In this document: piece by piece, positions 59,281 to 64,000 of the stretch | Layout: the number at the start of each line of letters is the position of its first letter | Numbering within the stretch: position 1 is the first letter of the stretch | Source of the DNA: Sphagnum magellanicum | Taxonomy: Eukaryota > Streptophyta > Sphagnopsida > Sphagnales > Sphagnaceae | DNA length: 64,000 nt | Direction of reading: 5' to 3' | Assembly: GCA_021904315.1 (NCBI GenBank) | Contig: CM038915.1 | Location: 18,786,001-18,850,000 of the forward strand | Program-made: the position numbers and the translations under genes | The notes under the pieces: model-generated | Database searches by the model: none | What the model was told of the DNA's origin: nothing | The model's input: only the letters and a program-made list of their open reading frames with translations

Positions 59281-61060
59281 GACCTTTTCTTGCTCAACAA
59301 GAACATCTTCCATTGTAATTCCTCCCTTCATTTATTTAGGCATTGTTAATTGCACCTCATCTATTTCTTCATTTGTGCCTCCCTAAAATTGGTCCATGTT
59401 TGATCTTATGAAACTATCTTCTAGAGTTACAAAAGGAAATTCATAAACAAACTTTGGATACGTTTCGTTTCTTTGTGTTTTTTGAGTTTCATTTTGTAGT
59501 TAGCTTCATTTATTTTATGTTCATTAAATAGCCCATGTACATCCTTTTGTAGAATATCTTACACTAGATTCCACCAAATATCAATGTCTAATGTACCCAA
59601 CTCCATGGACTTCTATTTAGTCCTAAAGATGGTATTTTGCATGAGCAAATTCTCATACTTTTGAAGTTGATCCTTGGAAAGGTATGGCTCCATGTTCATT
59701 AGCTTGTCCATAACGATCTATATACGCCATGTGTCAAATAATGATTATATTGTCATGTTACAAGCAACCTAAATCTGCTCCTTTGTAAATACTACTTCAT
59801 TCTTATGGTGTACATCAATCTAAATCTCATGTTTGAGCTTCAAAATCTCCACGTCATGTTCCTTTATAGTGTGCTCCAGACTATTGTTGTTTATTTGCAA
59901 TGTTGCAAATTAAGCTTCAAACTCATCTACATGCTTCTTTAAAGCCCATTACCATTGGCCCTCCTTTTCTTGATTCTACTTCAATATATCTCTCTCCTCT
60001 TTTATTCTATCCATAGACAAGAGCCATTGTTCCACATTGTGCTTCCTTTGATTCATATAAAATAAGCCCATATTCACTTTGTTAAGTTGTTGTTCCTTGG
60101 CCTATTATAGTTTTTTTGTTTGAACCTCCTAAATCATCATTCTTTGTTTCAAATATTCCAATTCTTGTACTGCAAATTCAAGTTTGTTCTCTAATTCCAA
60201 CTATTATACTCATGTTTATCTTACTATAACTTGAATATTAACAACTCAATCATCATTTGCTCCAACTTCTTATTATAATGTGCAAGGTGATGGAACATTC
60301 CAACAATCTTTAAATGTTCTTTCACCTTTTGACTTAAAAAATATGGATTTGTGATGTTTAAAAGACTATAGTACCTCCTCTAGATGTTTCAACAAATGGC
60401 ATTACATTTCTATAGGTTCCATATTGAGCTTTTACTTCATAGAAACATGTTGATGATGATGGCATGTCCTCCTACTATGTAACATGCATAGTTTTAGGAT
60501 GTATTCATTGTTGTGGTGTTGGAGATTGTGATCTAGGTGGGGACCACCCACCAAGGTCTAGTTCTAGAAATGGAGATTTGCTCCTATATTCCTACTATGG
60601 TTCCACTAGAAACTCATGTTATGAAACATGTTGTCCATTTGGGCTTGGAACATCTGTCTCTTGCTTGGCATGTAACTTTCCCCTAGGAGCAAGTTTTGGT
60701 GATCTCGGTCTTTCTACTGTTCTTGGGGTTTGTTGTTGCCTTTGAATAGTAGAAGTTGTTATTTTTGGAATTTGATGCAAAGCTCTTCTCATATGTTGTC
60801 TTCTCTTAAAGGCCAAAGGAGTCTCTTCATTTTCCTCCTCATCAAACTCCAATATAATTTGTTGGGCACTTGTCCCTTGTTAGTGCTTCTCTAGTTTCTA
60901 GATTCATTTTTCAAAATCTATTAAATGACTTTAAAGAGCATTTATTCTTTGTAGCATGTCCTTCAATTTTGAAACACTAGCCTTGGATGTTGAACCTTTT
61001 TATGCTTTATCAAGCTCTGGCATTGTTGATAGTTATGGATTATATTCTAGGGATGAATAT
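59280..61060 (-). pseudogene. Decayed coiled-coil gene downstream of a retropepsin relic
   Basis: The minus strand reads through many stops but keeps protein-like text: an acidic DEEENEETPLAFKRRQHMRR and TVERPRSPKLAPRGK block (about 60850-60640), then heptad-rich segments such as FAVQELEYLKQRMMI, NVEQWLLSMDRIKEERDILK and FATLQINNNSLEHTIKEHDV (60190-59830), and further E/K/L-rich pieces to about 59300. It follows the retropepsin block on the same strand, so it is probably part of the same element. No reverse transcriptase or integrase motif was found in it. Confidence 0.45.
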
Positions 61061-61399
61061 TGCATTAATAATCTATAGTTCCTACACTTTGATCTTTGTT
61101 GGTGTTTTGTCTATCCATATTTGACCTACTCTATGGTGATAATAACTCTCAAGATACACATTATCTTCAAGAGCTACTTCAAGTTCTTGGTTAACTGTTT
61201 TAGGAACAACTTTGTGGTTTATTTCAAGCTTTAAAACTACACCAAAATTTGAAGTGTTTGTAATTCTCTCATTTTAAATTGCATTTGTTACAATTAAACT
61301 TATTGGTTTTAAGGGTAAATTGATTGTACCAAAAAAAACAACTCAAGTTCACTTGCATACATTAGATCTTTTTCCTCATTTGTGATGCCATTTTGATAG

Positions 61400-61795
61400 T
61401 CAAAACATTATAAGACATGGTATTTTCAAATTAGTACCCAAATGTTTTGTCACTACTATGGTGTTAATAATACCATTTTCTTATATTATAATCATGTTAT
61501 TCCCCCAATCATGTGCCATTTTGGCATCTTTGAACCATGATCTACCTAATAACATGGAATAACTAGAATTTATAATAATGTTCTATATGTTTGTGAATGT
61601 GGTTATATATGGTATACCATGCACATACATATTCAGATTTTTAATCAATCCTATTGGTTTTGTTGTGGTTTGATTTGCCATCTATAGATTATAGGGTGTT
61701 AGTTTAGGTTTAGGTAATCCTAACCTAGTTTCCGGTTGTTTAGTGATGATATTAACCCCTAACCCACCATCCAAGAATACATCATCAATTATGTT
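61400..61795 (-). pseudogene. Retrotransposon aspartic protease (retropepsin-like) relic
   Basis: From about 61790 the minus strand encodes FLDGGLGVNIITK, matching the active-site region of plant Ty3/gypsy-type gag-asp proteases (DGGSGVN), then TRLGLPKPKLTPYNL, KPIGLIKNLNMYVHGIPY, SSYSMLLGRSWFKDAKMAHD and WGNNMIII, in the family's usual order. At least four in-frame stops show decay. Gag, which should lie upstream (above 61.8 kb on this strand), was not recognised; that side changes to CACTA-type and AT-rich sequence. Confidence 0.75.
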
Positions 61796-62109
61796 CTTCC
61801 TTATTTGCACTTACATAACAACCATTGGATTGTATATAACAATTATTGTCATGCCAATATCAAGTATTACAAATGTAATTAATTTGTTAGTAATGGGCTT
61901 AATGTTAATCTATGGTTTATATGTTTTTAGTTTTTGCCACAAATTTTTTTTCAGGTCTAGCGCAATTTTGAACAATTATCCAAGGTTTAATGTATAATTG
62001 GTTTCTAGTATCTATTTACTAATATTTTAAAAGATCTACATATATGAGCTTGCTTGGAGAAGTACAAGGTACTTCTTGTGATTTGGTTGGTTGTGCAAGT
62101 TCTATTAAA

Positions 62110-62340
62110 CACTAGAAGAAAAACATGTATTTTCGATTTCTTTTTGTGATTAAATTTTAGTCGCAAGAGACATTTTGCAACTAAAATCCTTTTAGTCGCC
62201 TAAGACAAGTCACATGTGATAAACTAGTCACAAATGACAAAGAGTATTGTATGAAAGAAAAAGTCAACAAATACATTTCATCCTTTGACTCCATTGTTTA
62301 CGTATTGTCACATGCGACTAATATGCAACTATTTTGGTCA
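62110..62340 (+). mobile_element. CACTA-type element terminus
   Basis: CACTAGAAGAAAAACATGTA at 62110 resembles the CACTACAAGAAAA end of plant CACTA (En/Spm) transposons. It is followed by the expected subterminal motifs in both orientations: TTTTAGTCGC, GCAACTAAAA, TTTTAGTCGCC, ACTAGTCACAAA and GCGACTAAT. The other end was not found in the window. Confidence 0.55.
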
Positions 62341-62379
62341 CAATTGAAGGCAAATCATGTGTTGCCACGTGTCTTAATA

Positions 62380-62415
62380 TATGATGATGATGATGATTAT
62401 TATTATTATTATTTT
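62380..62415 (+). repeat. (GAT)n(TAT)n microsatellite
   Basis: Direct trinucleotide repeats, GATGATGATGAT passing into TTATTATTATT. Confidence 0.85.
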
Positions 62416-62524
62416 GAAATAATCTAAGACGTTCAATTCAAAGACTTGGATGATCTTATATTATGACACATGGCCCAATGTAAATATGCCACGTGGCATT
62501 AAAAAAATTAATAAAAAAATTAAT

Positions 62525-62740
62525 ATTAGGTTGGTAAGTACATAAATAGGTGCCTACAATCCTTACCTACCTACCCACCGACTTAGGTAAAAAAATAAAT
62601 AGGTAGGTTTTACCTTCATAGGCTAAATACCTATTCATATAAGTAGGTACTTAAGTAAGTAGGTACATAGGTTGACCTAGATGGGTAGGTCAAACTAGGT
62701 ACTTATCTAGCTAAATAGATAAGTAGGTTGGGGAGGTATG
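62525..62740 (+). repeat. TAGGTAGG/CCTACC-rich tract
   Basis: AGTAGGTAC, TAGGTAGGT and CCTACCTACCCACC words recur, resembling the repeat text at 1.3, 39.7 and 55.2 kb. Confidence 0.5.
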
Positions 62741-63915
62741 TATTTTAGAATTGTGCATTATTTGTTTTTTTGTTTTGGGTTGAGCCTTTTGATTAGCTCA
62801 TCCCATGTGCACAAACTTTTTTAATGTGAAATTGCATAGGCACACCCCTTTGTTTATATAGTGTTCAAAATAGGAATGGAGAACAAACAATATGGGATAA
62901 GTTTTGAAGTTGCAACTTCCTTACAAACTAAATTGTAATTCCAAAACTTTCTTCATCCTTTACTTCTAGGGTTTTTAGATTTTTAAACAATTCAAGTACT
63001 AGATAATTAAATAATCATTTAATTCATAATTATGAAATTTACGTATATTTAAATTATAAACTATACAATACAAGTATTCAATATTCATTATCAATTATTT
63101 AAATAAGTAATACCTTCTTCATATTTGACAAACTAGCTATCTAATTACTCACAAGTTATTAATACATAACTCATAAATAATAAAATATTTAAAAATATTT
63201 AACAATTTTTCAGAATCTGATCGAGCTCTATATAATATAATTAATATGAAATTAATTTAATGAATATAATTTTAAATTAAATATTTTAAATATTTATTTA
63301 AAAATTATATATCATGAATTAACAATTGTTATTAGAAAGTAAATTCTTACACAAAATTTTGAAGAATTATTAATCAACTAATTACATTATTTATTGTATA
63401 ATAAAATTTATTGTTGTAAAAATTATTATCAATCAAATAACTTTTTTCTCTTGGTAATTATTAACTATAAATACAATAATTTGTTAAACATAACATTAAT
63501 TTTCATAATTACTGTAAAATTACTATAAAATATTTATCATAGATGATTAATCACAGAATTTTTAAAGATAATATTATTGTATAATAATTCGTGAAATTAA
63601 AATCAGTAAAATAATTATTCTAACTACACTATAATTTTTCCAAATTTTTAATTCAGGTTTGAAGTTATAAATTAAAGATTGTGAATAATTATGTTCAATT
63701 AGGAAATAATTATGCACATACTAATTAATTCTTATATGAAGTAATTACAATGATTTTAAAGTAATGTCACATTAATTTAATTAATTAATTTCTTCTAATA
63801 TAATAATATAAACTATATAATATACAAATCTATGTCATAACAATAATTATTTAGTGTCACTTAGATTTAATAAACATAATCATTTATAATTATTTATAAA
63901 AGTGATTTATTATGG
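62741..63915. other. Very AT-rich spacer
   Basis: From about 62990 onward almost only A and T, with AATTAATT and TTATTA words. No gene, RNA or defined repeat unit was seen. Confidence 0.5.
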
Positions 63916-63919
63916 ATAA

Positions 63920-64000
63920 CACTAGTAGAAAAAACCCTTGAAATTCAATCAATAATTTTTTGAATTAAAAAATAAATTTAAGATTCCAAAAGAGTAATTC
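63920..64000 (+). mobile_element. CACTA-type element terminus at the window edge
   Basis: CACTAGTAGAAAAAACCC at 63920 matches the CACTAGTAGAAA-type end of plant CACTA transposons, pointing rightward and running out of the window. Same orientation as the terminus at 62110, so the two are not the two ends of one element. Confidence 0.5.

Noticed and set aside
1-64000. CRISPR array among the many short direct repeats
   Set aside because: The DNA is plant nuclear with introns; no array has identical repeats separated by unique spacers of constant size, and no cas-like genes occur.

Overview
The window is nuclear DNA of a land plant. It carries three spliced protein genes with clean GT-AG introns. 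Two encode plastid-targeted enzymes, and the intervening DNA is very AT-rich and repeat-laden. The amount of decayed transposon and satellite-like DNA and the wide gene spacing suggest a large genome, perhaps of a seed-free plant (fern, lycophyte or bryophyte); that placement is inference and I cannot name the species.

Layout. 1-14.8 kb has no intact gene. It holds several diverged copies of one long dispersed repeat, a satellite of about 79 bp at two loci, a purine-rich kilobase, an array of AAGGCCTT-centred palindromes (7.7-8.5 kb), G-rich tracts, and some exon-like scraps at 9.0-9.7 kb (minus) and 11.07-11.23 kb (plus). 14.9-17.7 kb (plus) is a four-exon plant O-methyltransferase of the caffeate/flavonoid type, with a TATA box, a probable 5'UTR intron and a polyadenylation signal. 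18-26 kb has two Tourist-like MITEs with TTA target duplications, a second hairpin-rich minisatellite, and AT-rich spacer. 26.3-31.4 kb (minus) is a complete ten-exon DXS gene, followed by its probable leader and promoter up to about 32.5 kb. 33.6-36.5 kb is a decayed PIF/Harbinger transposon with both of its genes, tail to tail. 37-44.8 kb is AT-rich spacer with several tandem repeats. 45.3-50.9 kb (minus) is a complete twelve-exon enoyl-ACP reductase gene with a probable 5'UTR intron. 51.6-64 kb is again repeats and decayed elements, including a retropepsin relic on the minus strand (61.4-61.8 kb) and two CACTA-type termini.

Function. DXS makes the first committed intermediate of the plastid MEP isoprenoid pathway. 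Enoyl-ACP reductase closes each elongation cycle of plastid fatty-acid synthesis. The O-methyltransferase would methylate phenolic hydroxyls in specialised or lignin-type metabolism. They are not an operon or an evident biosynthetic cluster: spacing is about 9-14 kb, each has its own flanking signals, and nothing shows co-regulation. The two MITEs and the Harbinger relic share the TTA-targeting family, a coherent picture of past Harbinger activity here. No tRNA, rRNA or CRISPR was seen.
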